Below are positions 1 through 12,096 of a stretch of 64,000 bases of DNA, piece after piece. The notes beneath the pieces are model-generated. The model did no database searches and had not been told where the DNA came from. It saw only the letters and a list, made by a program, of their open reading frames with translations. Numbering within the stretch: position 1 is the first letter of the stretch; every line of letters starts with the position of its first letter. Source of the DNA: Anodontia alba (Eukaryota > Mollusca > Bivalvia > Lucinida > Lucinidae); NCBI GenBank assembly GCA_964016985.1, contig OZ024833.1, positions 60,897,463 to 60,961,462 on the forward strand, given 5' to 3'. Position numbers and translations under genes: made by a program.

Positions 1-230
1 GAGCATGCGCAAAATGCACAGATTCAGATTCATTCCATGCATGCGCAAAGTCTCATCCGGGCATTTGGTCTCCATTGATACATTCTGTAGTACCCAATGA
101 TTCTGGTAGCGGATAGCGAAAGCCTTGATCAGACTGTGCGAATGCGTAGGCTAATCTGAGTCTCCGCTGTCCGCATATTGCCCGAAAACACATTTTTTGC
201 ATGGCACGTCCCAAATAGTAATCTTACGGA
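1..230. repeat. Dispersed repeat shared with 56029-56260 and 53880-54130
   Basis: CATGCGCAAAGTCTCATCCG then TCTCCATTGATACATTCTGT and TGATCAGACTGTGCGAATGC recur, diverged, at 56029 (same strand) and near 53930-54110 (inverse). Probably an old non-autonomous element. Confidence 0.6.
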
Positions 231-495
231 CAGTAAATGCTATAGATCTTTCTGAAATACTATGAAAAGGTTTTGCCTTGGCTATAAGGTATGAAAGGTT
301 TGAAATGTCTGAAATACTGTTAACATATCGTAATTAAGGGCGAGGTTTTGATCGAGTAAAGTTAGTTTAAGCCTCATCCCAAACCTTCTGCGACGTTCTA
401 CGTTTGCTGGGCTATTCCTCAATGCATCTTCGTTCGGAGAATCAATGAGATTAAATCAATCTTTTCAAGTCTACAGTTTAAATCATCGTTCATCA

Positions 496-779
496 CGAAA
501 ACATACCTACAAATGTATATAATTTTGATCCCCTTAAACACCACTTTTATATACAGTAAAACTGGGGTCCACAGGAGTATACATTATTTTTCTTATTTCT
601 CCTGAAAAAGATAGACTGTGGGTACTCGTTAGAACCGCCTTGGCGAGGCGGTTCTAACGAGTACCCACAGTCTATGTTTTGCGCAGAATATGAAAAATAT
701 CAGAATTTTTTTTTATCTGAAAATTTTCCTTTCTTTTTTGTTGTAAAATTTACAATGTATTTGAATAGGCGTGTTTTCG
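496..779. mobile_element. MITE K1 with a perfect central hairpin
   Basis: Inverted ends CGAAAACATACCTAC and GAATAGGCGTGTTTTCG. The centre (about 614-676) is GACTGTGGGTACTCGTTAGA / TCTAACGAGTACCCACAGTC with GCCTTGGCGAGGC at the tip, a perfect palindrome of more than 55 bp. Confidence 0.82.
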
Positions 780-2103
780 CAATGTTTGTGGACATGTGTT
801 TCGGCTTCTTGTGCAAAAAGCATGCGGTTTTCAATGAACACATATACCACACATAAATAGAAGAGAATACAAATCTAATTTACGTTTATTTGTTTAAACT
901 TACCTGGTGACACTCAGAAAATCATCAAGCTATCAACCCATTTATGCCGAGTGCACTCTTCTACCTTAACTCTTTGGACCAGTCCATTTCCAGTTTTAGG
1001 GGTGTGTCTCAAGGTACTAGTCGTCGATCGGGGAAGAGTAGTCGACCAGAAGTTAAATTTTATGATTTTATTATTTTATTAGTGAATACTGGATAAGCAG
1101 AAATCATATGTCACCGAGTATAGGTATATAACAAACTTGTACTGCCTTGTGGTACGAGCTGGCTTTTATAGCGATGCGGTAGAGCGAAGGACTGAGTCCA
1201 GAGGACCGGGTTAAATCTCTTCTGCAACAGGGCCTATCGGAATCTGAATTTTGTGGCGACTCAGTATATAAATTCAGAAAAATATATGTTTCCAATGATT
1301 TAAGCACTCAATTTCGTAAAATCATTCTTCGATATATAAAGATTGGGTAAAACATAAATGTAATACGACAGGCTGCATGCATGGTAAACCCAAACACGGT
1401 TAATAACTTTGCTTCCCTCTTTGACTGCACGCCGGCGGGTCAGGCCTCAGACTCTATGACGGTTCCGGCCAAAAGATTTTTATGTAAGTCGGTTGGTGCC
1501 TGATACTCTGGCTCTGGTCGGGCGCACCGGTCCAACTGTTGGTATTCTTTTGCTTCAGCATTTCAGTTATTTCTTGCTGTCGAGTCCTCATCGTTGTTTC
1601 ATCATTGTATTTGTTTGATTTTTATGTTCTCGGAGATGTTGCACCGATGGACTGAACAAATGTCTTGTGTATACCACGGCAGACATAAGGGCGAGAGTTG
1701 TGGCCACGTAAAATTGATTTAAGCCCATCTGTAAAAACTATTAGATATTTCTTTTTCAAAATAATTTTGTTTTCTGCAAAATAATAGGGTGATCGACAAC
1801 TGGTACCCCAACGAGTAGCAATGATCATCACTTCCCTGCGGTGCTTTAACGTGACGTCATCAGAACATGTTCGACGTCAGTGAGTATGCCATTAATGACA
1901 GTTCGATTATGATGTTAAGTATCTACAGACCTATTTCAGGCTTGCTCTAATATTCTCCTTACGTTATGGATACCTAACGCTGATGATGTCACAAGTGAAC
2001 AATGACGGCTTTGAAAATTTGTCTAATAATAGACAACAATTATTTTTAAATATAGCTGCAGCGTCTTTAGTTTGGGTAACTACCGATTCTGAATCAGATT
2101 ATT

Positions 2104-2426
2104 GCATACATGCCATATCTCACACTGTGAGATAAAATCTCACAGAATTTGGTCCATCTCGAAGGTAATTCCCATAAAAAATTCAAATCTCACAGAATTT
2201 TCAGACCAGTTTACAAGAGATTTTATAAAGAAATAAACATAAATCAACATAAATCAACAGTGTGCTGGCTTTCACAAGCTTCTAAATACACGAAAAAAGG
2301 ACTTTAGACTATATTGGGGGAGCCTTAAAGTGATGTTTAAGAAAATCTCATAGAATTTTGTCAAATCTCCCTTCAATTTTTGCCTTATCTCAAAGATTTT
2401 TGTCCACAGCTTATGGCATGTATGCC
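2104..2426. mobile_element. Singleton MITE-like element with GCATACATGCCATA ends
   Basis: GCATACATGCCATA (2104) and TATGGCATGTATGCC (2412) are inverted. The interior repeats AATCTCACAGAATTT. No second copy seen in the window. Confidence 0.6.
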
Positions 2427-3144
2427 TTTGGCTCTGGAGTACTGCATTCAGTGAATGCCTCATCCAGTGATACCATCAAATTTACGGAAAATCGCATATT
2501 TGATTAGAACAATCAATAGTCCCATGTATACCTTGTCGCAGAAAATTTGGTACTACCGCTATCTCTCAGCTATTAGATAGTTAGATGTGATTGTTACGCG
2601 CATACAGTATACAGCCCAGCAAAACTCGGTAAAATGTACTGGTCTGTAACCTCACATAGGACTTTACCCGCGAGAAAGTTTTAAGTTGAACACCAAAACT
2701 TGTTTCTAGAACCAGTCAAAGTCATACGACACAACTAGCTGGTGACCAGCCCGTGGTGTGTACCTTGAGTGTGAACTGGGGGCCAGTTAACGAGACGCAG
2801 CCGAAGTAATCCAATCAACCGGCACGTCGCACGATCACACGTTTTAACCTGTCAGACAGCAAACGTTTGACATTACACTTTGTTTAACAAAATTTTGATT
2901 GTCACACAACCGCTCTGTTTGTGTGGTACTGTGAAATTTATTCTCATTCAATTGGAGTAGCTTTATTCGTCTATTTCTTTGCATACTGACTGGAAAATAC
3001 CAAAAGCTGAGCTTCTTACCTATTTTCGTAAGTAACTAGTTGTCGGCACGTTTATAACAGACATTTCCTGTGAATGTGAGTGGTGGTAGAGGTAGCGGGT
3101 TTGAGCACTGGCTGAGAAACTTTCTTGGTCGGAAATGTTTCATT

Positions 3145-3300
3145 ACCAAGATTGAGAGTGGCTGAGTGGTTGGCATTCCAGAATTTGTATTTGAATCCAC
3201 TGGAGGCAGATTTCAGCTCCTGCAGTGCACATAGAGCCTTTCCTTATAACCCGTCGTTCATGCTGACAGGGATGTAAGATACCAAAATATAATAGTCAGG
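3145..3300 (+). mobile_element. SINE-like element (family 6), second copy
   Basis: GTGGCTGAGTGGTTGGCATT, then TTTGAATCCACTGGAGGCAG and GACAGGGATGTAAGATACC match the 42465 copy in order. Confidence 0.6.
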
Positions 3301-4034
3301 GAATATGAAAATAGGCTTAGCTTAAATGTGAGCACAGCACAGACCTCTCTGTAGTCTCTTCAAAAGCCTTCACAGCATCATTAAAGAATGAATATCAGTG
3401 TATAAAAATATATTTAAATCAATAATGAATAATAAAAATATTCAGCAAAATATTTTCGTGACACTTACTGACACTTGTTTCTTGTCACTTCGTCAGGCTT
3501 ATTAGTGAGACACAAATTTTGTGACTAGCGGTATAATCAAGCATGCCTCAGTCCTGCCATCTTCCGATGACAACTTCCGGGAAGAAAAAGAAGAAAATAT
3601 TGTTCAGAGCAATTTCTCTGAAAGTATATATCTTTGTATATTACTTTTCCTTGATCATATTCTCTACCGTGGAGCTCACTTCATTTGTGACGCGCTTTGC
3701 GTGTGAGCTGTGCTCGCTAATATATTAATACAGTGCTCTGCCCATCAGATTGGGACTAACTGAGGGCCCATATGCAGGGAAACATCACCTGTACTAGTAA
3801 TGGCAGACCAGAAATTTCTATTTTTTAGAATTTCACAATTCTGACAATACAGCCTTAAAATTAAATCCAAGACAAATAGAATGCTGTTTAAATCGCCAAC
3901 ATCTATCAAGGAATAAGAAAGTTACACAGGTTTGAACAAAGGAGGTTGACAAATTTTGTGTACGAGGGTCCTGCAAAAAGTTTTGTCACTGGTTCAGATT
4001 ACTTCAGTGCTACGTTTTATCAAACATATTTTTA

Positions 4035-4640
4035 TTACAAACCTTCAACGTGTTCCCCCTTTACTGAAACACATTTTTGTAACTTTTTTACCATGTCACG
4101 AAAAGCAGATAAAAAGTCTTCTTTTGGTATCTGTTGGAGACACTGATAAATAGCGCTGCCAAGAGAACTTCTAGACGTACTTATTTTCAGAAAGCATTTT
4201 CTTAAGCCTTGGAAATAAAAAGAAGTCACAGGGACTCAGGTTAGATGAATAAGGTGGATGGTTTTAAACTTTCACCTTTTCAGAAGCCAAAAAAGACTTA
4301 ACAACCTCACACTTATGAGAGGAGGCGTTGTCATGTAAAAGGTGGACTCCTGACCATCCTTTGCTTGGTCGTTTCTTATTGTAAAACTCTTTCACTTTAT
4401 ACAGTACAGAATTCTTGTAGAATCGGCCAGAGACTGTATGACCAGATGGACAAGGCACTTGAACGACTGGCCCACTTGAATTAAAGAAAATTGCTTACAA
4501 CATCTTTTTCGAACTTGTGGTTCTCTTGGCAATACATGGGCATTTTTGATCTTTTCTCTTCCATTGCTTATTATCAGCCCTTCTTTGTGGCTCAGACATG
4601 TGCACCCAGGTTTCATCACCTGTTAGCAAGTTAGAAATAA
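4035..4640 (-). pseudogene. Mariner 1 transposase, C-terminal half (broken)
   Basis: In the order of the - strand: LLTGDETWVHMSEPQRRADN, then LLHDNASSHKCEVVKSFLAS, then NHPPYSSNLSPCDFFLF, then a frameshift to SRSSLGSAIYQCLQQIPKED. The three catalytic Asp of the mariner D,D34D core are still visible (GDETW, HDN, PCD). There is a stop between the second and third Asp and further frameshifts, so it is non-functional. It joins to the middle piece at 5949-6245. Confidence 0.85.
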
Positions 4641-4642
4641 CC

Positions 4643-5948
4643 AGCATTCCCACTCACATTTTGATTTAGGGGTACATGTACCCCTTGGGTTTAGCATTTG
4701 TGGGTACAGATCACTTTTTGAGGGTACACATATTTGGGGTAATTGACTGCATTGTAAAGCACTGGGAAGACTATATACTATGTCATTGTGGTAAGTTTTA
4801 GGTACATTGTCTTGGTATTTTAAATAAAAGGAAAACTGTGCTTCATTCATGATATCAAGACGTCACTTTTCCAAACACATTCTTCAGTCAAAAGAACCTA
4901 ATACAGCGAAGTTCAAGTACTATTAAAGCTTCCTAGATATGCAATGTTCGAAAACAGGTAAAACAGGTTCTGTCCAGAATGCAGGGTTGTAAAATTCACA
5001 CTCGCCTGCTCGCATTTGCAAATAAATTTTAAGGCAGGGCGAGTGGGATTTTAAGAAATTTCTTCACTTTTTCCTCATTTTTAGCATCTAAATGAAAAAT
5101 TTAGACCATAAGGGCGAGTAAGTTTAGAGGGAATTTTACACCTCTGGAATGTTGTTCCTTTCATTCACTGAGAGCCGGACATACTGATTTTATAGAAAAT
5201 CGCTACTGCAAAATGGCATGAAAGATTCTATGAAAGAGTGTATGACATTTTCCTGGGAGTTCTGAGTGCTTTTAATATTCATAATAGTGTTTATTGACTG
5301 AATAATTAAACCTTTTTCGGGAAATTAGGAAGTCACGAAAACTTATGACATGTAGATTTTATGGCAATAAGTATGTTTTTGTTGATAACAGTCATTAAAA
5401 ACTTGTCTAAAATAGTCATGCAGCGGTACAACTATCCTAAAATGATCTGAATGAAACAAAATATTTCTTTTCATGCAGTAATTACCAATCTAATTGACAA
5501 CTTTTGTATACACTGTAGCGAACCGAGCTGTATCGAAACTCGGAGAAAAAGAAGTGACAACTGAACCGCGATACACTGTAATGGTCACCAGTGATTGGAT
5601 AATGCAAAAAAAAGACCATACACAATAACCAATGAACAATAATGTTATCCCTCTCGGTAAGAATATAAGTACATTCCGCGATCCCCGTAACGATCCTCGA
5701 GTCGTTTCTCTGCACTATTCGCAGGCATTCGTTATTGTCCGCCAGCAATCGCAGTGTTTCGATGCTTTATTAATATTGAAAAGGATATGCTAATGAGCGA
5801 AAACTGACTCAGAAGGAGGTACACTTGTTGCAATTTATACATGCACCAAATTTTTGATACGTTTTATTACGTAGATACCAACAATTCTGTACGCTCATGG
5901 CAGATACTCTACATGAATCACGTACTGCAGTACATGAATGGGAATGCT
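4643..5948. mobile_element. Unclassified 1.3 kb insert with 14 bp inverted ends, inside mariner 1
   Basis: Left end AGCATTCCCACTCA and right end TGAATGGGAATGCT are inverted repeats that lie exactly where the mariner reading breaks. No ORF with a recognisable domain is seen inside. The target duplication is unclear, so the superfamily is unknown. Confidence 0.6.
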
Positions 5949-6245
5949 ATTACAGTCATTGTATGTTTTCAAAAGTTCCCGGGCACATTTAAGGCATTAT
6001 GTCTTTTGCTCCTCAGTGAGCAAATGAGGTACCCATCTAGCGCTTCAAGAAGGGCAATTGTCAGTTTCTGGCGAAAGAATGTGCACAATACTGGTTAACC
6101 GCTTAGAGGACTTAGCCTGCCCAGTAAACGTGTGGCTAGGTAAACTGACCATGCCCGACATGACCCCATTTGGTTGACTGGGCCATAAAACCTCAACACA
6201 AACATATAAACCCATCTAGCGCAAACCTTTCTCAGGTCCAAACGC
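5949..6245 (-). pseudogene. Mariner 1 transposase, middle piece, split by a SINE
   Basis: The - strand reads KKRLDLRKVCARWVPHLLTE then EQK, and after a stop CARELLKTYNDCN, matching the mariner linker between the DNA-binding domain and the first catalytic Asp. A truncated SINE (6044-6209) with a 13 bp target duplication interrupts it. The edge at 5948 abuts the 4643-5948 insert and that at 6246 abuts the tandem-repeat element. Confidence 0.8.
6044..6209 (+). mobile_element. SINE family 1, 5'-truncated copy
   Basis: Carries only the 3' part of the tRNA-headed SINE described at 12902. It is flanked by the 13 bp direct repeat ACCCATCTAGCGC (6031-6043 and 6210-6222), as expected for truncated target-primed insertion. 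It lies within mariner 1. Confidence 0.88.
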
Positions 6246-6525
6246 TTTTTATATGCCCGTTTGAAAAACGGGACGTATTATGTTACTGGGTATGGCGTTC
6301 GTCCGTCCGTAAACTTTTTCGTTTCCGGCTAACTCCTACAGTTTACATCCAATCAAGCTGAAACTTGGTATATAGTTAGACCATGATGTGGCGCAGCGCA
6401 TATTGTTTCGGGGTTACAGTCCACCAAATGTTTGCAGAGTTATGCCGCTTAGAAAATTTCTGTAAACTTTTCATTTCCGATTAACTTTTCCAACATTTTA
6501 CATCCGATCAAGCTGAAACTTCGTA

Positions 6526-7948
6526 CAGTCGACTCTCGTTATCTCGAACTTCACGGGACCTGATAAAAATGTTCGAGTTATCAGTAGTTCGAGATAACCA
6601 AATTGTGACGTCATAGGTATGACGACTGTTCGCCTCTCTGTTCGCCAAACGTGCTTGGAAGGCACATGTATGTGGCAATTTAAATAATTTACGCGTACTT
6701 CAGTTTGCATTGTTACTGTTTGTTTTAGGAGATGCAATGGTTCTCTTGGAATAATATCATCAATAAATGTTAATAATAATAAATTTCAAATGTCTCTTGT
6801 TGTCTTTTAATACTCCTGCAAATTCGGATTTCCATATGAGCTATAAATAAACTGGTTTCCTGATTGCGTTAGCTCTAGGTTATGAACTGGTTTGGATTAG
6901 CTCCCTTCGCATAGACGACTCGATAAAGAGTTGACTGGTTTCCGCTTTTGCATAAAACGCTTACAATGTTAAGCGGCAGCTGTAAGCTAGTTTGGATTAT
7001 CTCCCCTGGCATAAACGAACCATCCCAGCGCGGCAAACTGTAGATCCTGCAGAGAAAGCTCGTTATGAACCGTCTCATCTGGACCTACACTATTTGTGCG
7101 GGTATCCGTACCAGTCTACAGGGTCGGAAGGGTTAACATCGGTACCCCCGTGTAATTTGTCTATTTGAGGCTGTGCACGACAACTCCTATTAAAAGACTG
7201 TGCGACTGTCAAAGACTCGGATCCGCCTGCACGCCCACGAATTTTCCATTAAACGCACGAGCCTTATTTGGGCTTACCAAAGAGCACCGCCTGACCAAAG
7301 AGTAACAAGCGAAGATTCAGACTTAGCTAGCCTGATCAATACAGGCTGATCTGAGTCGGAACCTGTCGCGCACTGACTTTTCTTGAAGACGCTATATCAT
7401 TCAGACGGACAGTACTCAATAGTGAAGAGTATATCTAAACAATAAATTAAAGAAACTTCGTTGATTAATCTTCCATAACACTATTCTGAGCCGCTTTTTA
7501 TCTTACAAATCAATGACACGAGACGGTGTTGAGCACCGCGTGTCAAACCCGACTCGACACGCACGTGATTTCATAATTACCGATTTTAGACACTGTTTGT
7601 GTTGTTTGTAATTGCCTGGACAAAGGGGAAAATTAAACTATTGATTTATTTATCAATGGCCTATTATGATTTTCATTAACCGAGAGACCGGCGGCGCCGC
7701 ATCTTACATTTTTTTTCTCCCTTCGCCATGGTCCGAGTTCGAGATACGCGGTAGTAAAACCTGTGAAAAATATATTCAGGGACTGAAAATGATGGACGAG
7801 ATAGCCGAAGTGTCGACATAAAAGTAGTTCGACATACGCGAAGCTGAAATACAATAAATACATAGGGAAAATAATCGGGACTTAGAAATCAGTTCGACAT
7901 AAGTGATAGGATCGAGATAAGAGGGGTCGAGATAACGAGAGTCAACTG
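6526..7948. mobile_element. Non-autonomous Tigger-like element, copy 1 (1.42 kb)
   Basis: Ends CAGTCGACTCTCGTTATCTC and GATAACGAGAGTCAACTG are inverted repeats flanked by TA. The interrupted tandem unit reads through as GTATATAGTTAGACC in neighbouring units, which shows the exact empty site. No transposase ORF. A nearly identical twin lies at 38815-40215. Confidence 0.88.
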
Positions 7949-9318
7949 TATATAGTTAGACCATGATGTGGAACAGCGCATATTGTTTCGAGGTTACAGT
8001 CCACCAAATATTAGCAGAGTTATGCCCCTTTGAAAAATTCAGTAGACTTTCCGTTTCCCGCTAACTCCTCCTAGTTTACATCCGATCAAGCTGAAACTTA
8101 GTATATAGCTAGACCATGATGTGACGCAGCGCATATTATTTCGGGGTTACAGTCCACCAAATGTTTGCAGAATTATGCCCCTTAGAAAATCTCTGTAAAC
8201 TTTTCATTTCCGGTTAACTCCTCCTACATTTTACATCCGATCAAGCTGAAACTTCATGTATAGTTAGACCATGATGTGGAGCAGCGCATATTGTTTCGAG
8301 GTTACAGTCCACCACATATTAGCAGAGTTATGCCCCTTTGAAAATTTCAGTAGACTTTTCGTTTCCGGCTAACTCCTCGTACAGTTTACATCCGATCAAG
8401 CTGAAACTTCATGTATAGTTAGACCATGACGTGGAGCAGCGCATATTATTTCAAGGTTACAGTTCACCAAATATTAGCAGAGTTCTACCCCTTTGAAAAT
8501 TTCAATTAATTTTTAGTTTATGGCTAAATCCTCCTACAGTTTACATCCAATCAAGGTGAAACTTCATGTACAGTTAGACCATGATGTGGAGCAGCGCCTA
8601 TTGTTTCGAGGTTACAGTCCACCAAATATTAGCAGAGTTAAACCCCTTTGAAAATTTCTATTAATTTTTTGTTTCCGGCTAAATCCTCCTACAGTTTACA
8701 TCCGATCAAACTGAAACTTGATTTGTAGTAAGACCATGATGTGGAGCAGCTCATATTGTTTCAAGGTTATAGTCTACCAAATATTAGCAGAGTTAAACCC
8801 CTTTGAAAATTTCTATTAATTTTTTGTTTCTGGCTAAATCCTCCTATAGTTTACATCTGATCAAGCTGAAACTTCATAAATAGTTGCACGATGATGTGTA
8901 GCAGCACATATTATTTTGAGGTTACAGTGCACCAAATATTTGCAGATTTATGCCCCTTTGAAAGTTTTTGTAAACTTCTCACAGCATATTGTTTAGAGGT
9001 AATAATGTACCAAAGGCTCATATGAGCTTATAATAAAACCATGCTTCTGTGGTGTGTCCTCCATCAGAAAGCACTTCTCCCTAGAAGCAGCAAACTTCTC
9101 CCAATTTTCACAGGAGGGAGAAGTCACTTCTCCCTTAATTTCTGGGCCAGCTTGGACCCTTAGGTTACAGTTCACCAAATATCAGCAGAGATTATGCCCC
9201 AATGAATTTTTTTTTAATTTTTTTTTTTGTAATTCCACTTACAGTTTATATCTGGAGCACTGAATTATACAGGAGCCAGTTAATGTGCTGCATCTTATAA
9301 CTTGCCACAGGCATATAA

Positions 9319-9612
9319 CCAGGGTGGTCGGGTGGTGCGAAGGTGCTGTGTATCTTAGATCACCGGGGCGTCCAACTGATATTGGCTTACAGTTGGGCAA
9401 GGCCTGCTATCCTTGTAGTGGGTAAGGGTAGAGGGGGAATGTTTTTATTTCTTCTGTTTCTTCACTTTCATTCCTGTTCCTCTTTCTTCCCTGTCCCTCT
9501 CTTTCATCTCCTCTACTTTCTCTTCTATCTCTTTTCTCCCTTTCTCTGGGAGACGACACAAAATGACCCTCAAGGGTTGACGTGTCGTTAAACCCCAACA
9601 CAATCAATCAAT
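9319..9612 (+). mobile_element. SINE family 2, full copy
   Basis: Starts GGGTGGTCGGGTGGTGCGAA, has a pyrimidine-rich middle (TTCATTCCTGTTCCTCTTTC) and ends in GTCGTTAAACCCCAACACAA then (TCAA)n. It is flanked by the 11 bp duplication CAGGCATATAA. The 3' end resembles that of SINE family 1, so both may use the same LINE machinery (inference). Confidence 0.85.
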
Positions 9613-9648
9613 CAATCAGGCATATAATGCCCCGCTTGGCGGAGCTCT

Positions 9649-9990
9649 TGTTCAGAATTGTTTGCACACTGCCTTCTGATATGCCAGTACAGCTAGCTAT
9701 ATCTTTGACAATAGCGCACCCTGTTCGACCACAATCTTTACAACAGCGATGTTAGCCTTGGTAACAGAGGTTTTAGGCCTTCCAGGACGGATATCATCTT
9801 CAGCAGAAAATTTCCCAGTTTTAAAAGCTTTAACCCACCTAAAAACTGTACGCATTGAAATGGTCTGAGGTACACTACATATATACCACGCAATTTATTA
9901 AATATCTGATTTGAATCTATATTAAGCCTAATGCGGCATTTAATATACCGGTAGCTATGAATTTCAGTCTTCTGATCCATGTTCCTATGT
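9649..9990 (-). pseudogene. Mariner 1 transposase, N-terminal DNA-binding part (broken)
   Basis: The - strand reads MRTVFRWVKAFKTGKFSAED then DIRPGRPKTSVTKANIAVVK. After a one-base deletion it continues DCGRTGCAIVKDIASCTGIS and EGSVQTIL, which continues in sense into KKRLDLRKV at 6245 across the HINE insertion. This is the paired helix-turn-helix of mariner transposases with its GRP linker. Confidence 0.82.
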
Positions 9991-10776
9991 AACAAGTAAA
10001 TTGGTCAGTGTATATGACTGCATTTATTTCAATTTGAAAAAAAACTTTGTCAGTTGGAAAGCAATTTGCATGAAATAAATGGGTATCATTAGCTATTCAA
10101 CACACCATTCAAGTGCAGTGAAGCATTTTAAATATACCTGGGATAAAACAAAGGCAGCCTTTTAGTGTCAGAACTTTTTGCAAGACCCTCGTATCAAAAA
10201 GTTGGTCAGCTGTTTTATCTGGATAGTGTACTGGACCCAATACACATTCCTGATAGTTGGCCATTTTCCCATTACTCGCCATGTATTTCGTTTGGAACAA
10301 TAGCCTTATAAATAGTGCAGGTGAAAAAAGCGCATGCATATTTTGCGCTAAATTTACACTCATTTTGTTGCAGATGCCCTTGTAAATAGCTAGAAATAGG
10401 TCCTTCATAACCCCCACCCCCACCCCCTAGGTTTGGAAGCATGATGTCTTTGAGTGCAAGTCCAAATAAAGTCTGCCAGTATTTCACAACAGCTGTACCT
10501 GACCAGATAGAGGACAAGTCAATCACAGATCATTTACTGGCTTAATTGTCTCTGCCTACTGAATCGAAGCCAATCACATGTGAGATAACTCAGCTATGGT
10601 ATGTCAATAATCAGAATCGGGCAATCGACAAGACCGCAATACAAAACCGTTTAATGTTTGTTTCTAACAATTTTTTGGTGCAATATGACCTCTGTGATGA
10701 CATCAGAATGTCATGCTTTGTTTCTCCGCACTTGACTGAAAGTCTAATGAATATTGAAACGCATAGTAATGTGTCC

Positions 10777-10953
10777 GAATATTTAGGGTAAATATTGTAT
10801 CATTTTTCTATTTCACTACCTGTTCGGTGATGGTGTGTCTGAAATACTGATGAGTCGCAAACAGTGTAGACCCTGATCAGGTGCTGCATTCTGCAGCACC
10901 TGATCTGGGTCTGCACTGTTTTGTTTGCTCAAGTCTGTCCATCCAGAGTAAAC
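10777..10953. mobile_element. MITE H1, ending 24 bp before ACLY exon 1
   Basis: Family H ends TTTAGGGTAAATATTG and (inverse) GAGTAAAC. Central palindrome CAAACAGTGTAGACCCTGAT / ATCTGGGTCTGCACTG with GCTGCATTCTGCAGC at the tip. Confidence 0.7.
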
Positions 10954-10998
10954 CTTGTAATGCTTCTTTTAATATAGGTGTAGCTCTAAGAAGTGACC

Positions 10999-11148
10999 AT
11001 GTCTGCCAAAGCTATATATGAAGGTAAAGGCAAGGCTTTACTGAATCAGTTTTTGACCGGTGAGGCGATGAAGAACAGATTTGCCATTGTGGAAGAAAAT
11101 GTCAACTGGAACCAGTTGGTCCAAGATAATCCATGGCTGAACACACAG
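10999..11148 (+). CDS. ACLY: ACLY coding exon 1 (residues 1-50)
   Basis: Starts MSAKAIYEGKGKALLNQF and ends DNPWLNTQ, matching the start and the 'DHPWL.SQ' boundary of animal ACLY. The chosen ATG is at 10999. An in-frame GTG two codons upstream is not used, because the family begins MSAKAI. Splice acceptor AG is at 10976-10977, so the exon starts at 10978. The donor GT is at 11149, with intron phase 0. The residues form the first alpha/beta segment of the ATP-grasp region. Confidence 0.96.
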
Positions 11149-11704
11149 GTTTGTTGCCTTGCAGTTTTAATACCATTTTTTTTTTTTTCAATATATTTTG
11201 GACTGGTATTCAGATTATCATAGCTCTACGTATTAAAAAGGGGGTACATATTAAAAAGGGGGTATCAGGTATTTTTATATTTTTTTTTTCACAAAAATTT
11301 TTTGTGGTTACTCGTAATAAGCATCTTGGTGGGTTCAAACCTGGTAAGGAATAATGGTGCCAAAGTGCAAGTCTGGGAAAACCCTGGTAAATAAGATGTT
11401 TTGTTATTTCCTCTTGAGCTGTTGTAACATCTTCTATGAATCAATTACTGAGAAAGATTATTTGTCTGATCATCTCTTCTATTCAGAGTGCCAGTGTCTC
11501 AAGCACCACATTGCTGATGGCTGATATTCCATTTCAGTCTTTTTGATCTGGATCTACACTGTTTGCAAAGGCATAGCATATCCAGGTTCAGCAAGGCCGG
11601 TTAAGTATTGGGACAGATAGGCTTGAGCAAACAATATAGATTCAAATCCAATGCTGAGGAACACAGCATTTCAGCATTTGATCAGGATTTACAGTGTTTC
11701 ATCA

Positions 11705-11972
11705 CAAAAACATACCTATATAATTTTGACACCCTTAAACCCCACTTTGTATAGTAAAACTGGGGTTTACAGGGGTAAACAAATTTCTTATTTCTGCTCA
11801 AAAACATAGATTGTGGGTACTCTTCAGAACTGCCTCAGTGAGGCAGTTCTAACGAGTACCAAAATCTATGTTTTGAGCAGAAATCTGAAAAAAAAAATGT
11901 CAGAATTTTTATCTGAAAACTTTCAGTTTTTGGTGGTGAAATTTTCAATATATTTGAATAGACATGTTTTCA
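11705..11972. mobile_element. MITE K2, second copy
   Basis: Shares AAAACATACCTATATAATTT and CAGTAAAACTGGGG-like text with K1, and a hairpin with GCCTCAGTGAGGC at the tip. It is more diverged. It lies in the first coding intron of ACLY. Confidence 0.78.
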
Positions 11973-12096
11973 TAATGAGTACACTGGTTATACTACTCAC
12001 TGGCCAATTTTAAGATTCCTGTATAGGTAGTAAAATTGACAAATTTTTGGGCAAGTATAGTGAGGAGTAAATGTGTCTGAATATGGTACACTACAA

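Larger units (their letters stand above)
6246..9648 (+). mobile_element. HINE/pearl-like tandem-repeat element 1
   Basis: The head near 6250 (ATATGCCCGTTTGAAAAACGGG) is a hairpin followed by GTCCGTCCGT. Tandem units of about 155 bp follow (anchor AGACCATGATGTGG at 6380, then about 7958, 8111, 8266, 8421, 8576, 8731). The tail near 9615-9648 has GGCATATAATGCC, a short hairpin and CTCTTGTT. It interrupts mariner 1 inside a run of T. It carries a Tigger-like insert (6526-7948) and a SINE (9319-9612). No protein is encoded. Confidence 0.72.
3963..10191 (-). mobile_element. Mariner element 1, decayed and split by four nested insertions
   Basis: Left terminus CGAGGGTCCTGCAAAAAGTT (3963) and right terminus ending GACCCTCG (10191) are imperfect inverted repeats of about 28 bp flanked by TA. 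The transposase reads on the - strand in pieces. Removing the inserts (4643-5948, 6044-6209 plus its duplication, and 6246-9648, which itself contains two more) leaves about 1.34 kb, the canonical mariner length. Confidence 0.88.

Noticed and set aside
9343..9607. Pyrimidine-rich ORFs on both strands, repeated at 19305, 56435 and 61427
   Set aside because: They are the body of SINE family 2, framed by target duplications.
1..10977. ACLY promoter or first exon
   Set aside because: No CpG-rich start region, TATA or spliceable leader could be supported; the 5' untranslated exon may lie outside the window.
10993..10998. Upstream GTG as ACLY start
   Set aside because: The family begins MSAKAI at the ATG of 10999; GTG initiation is not expected in an animal gene.
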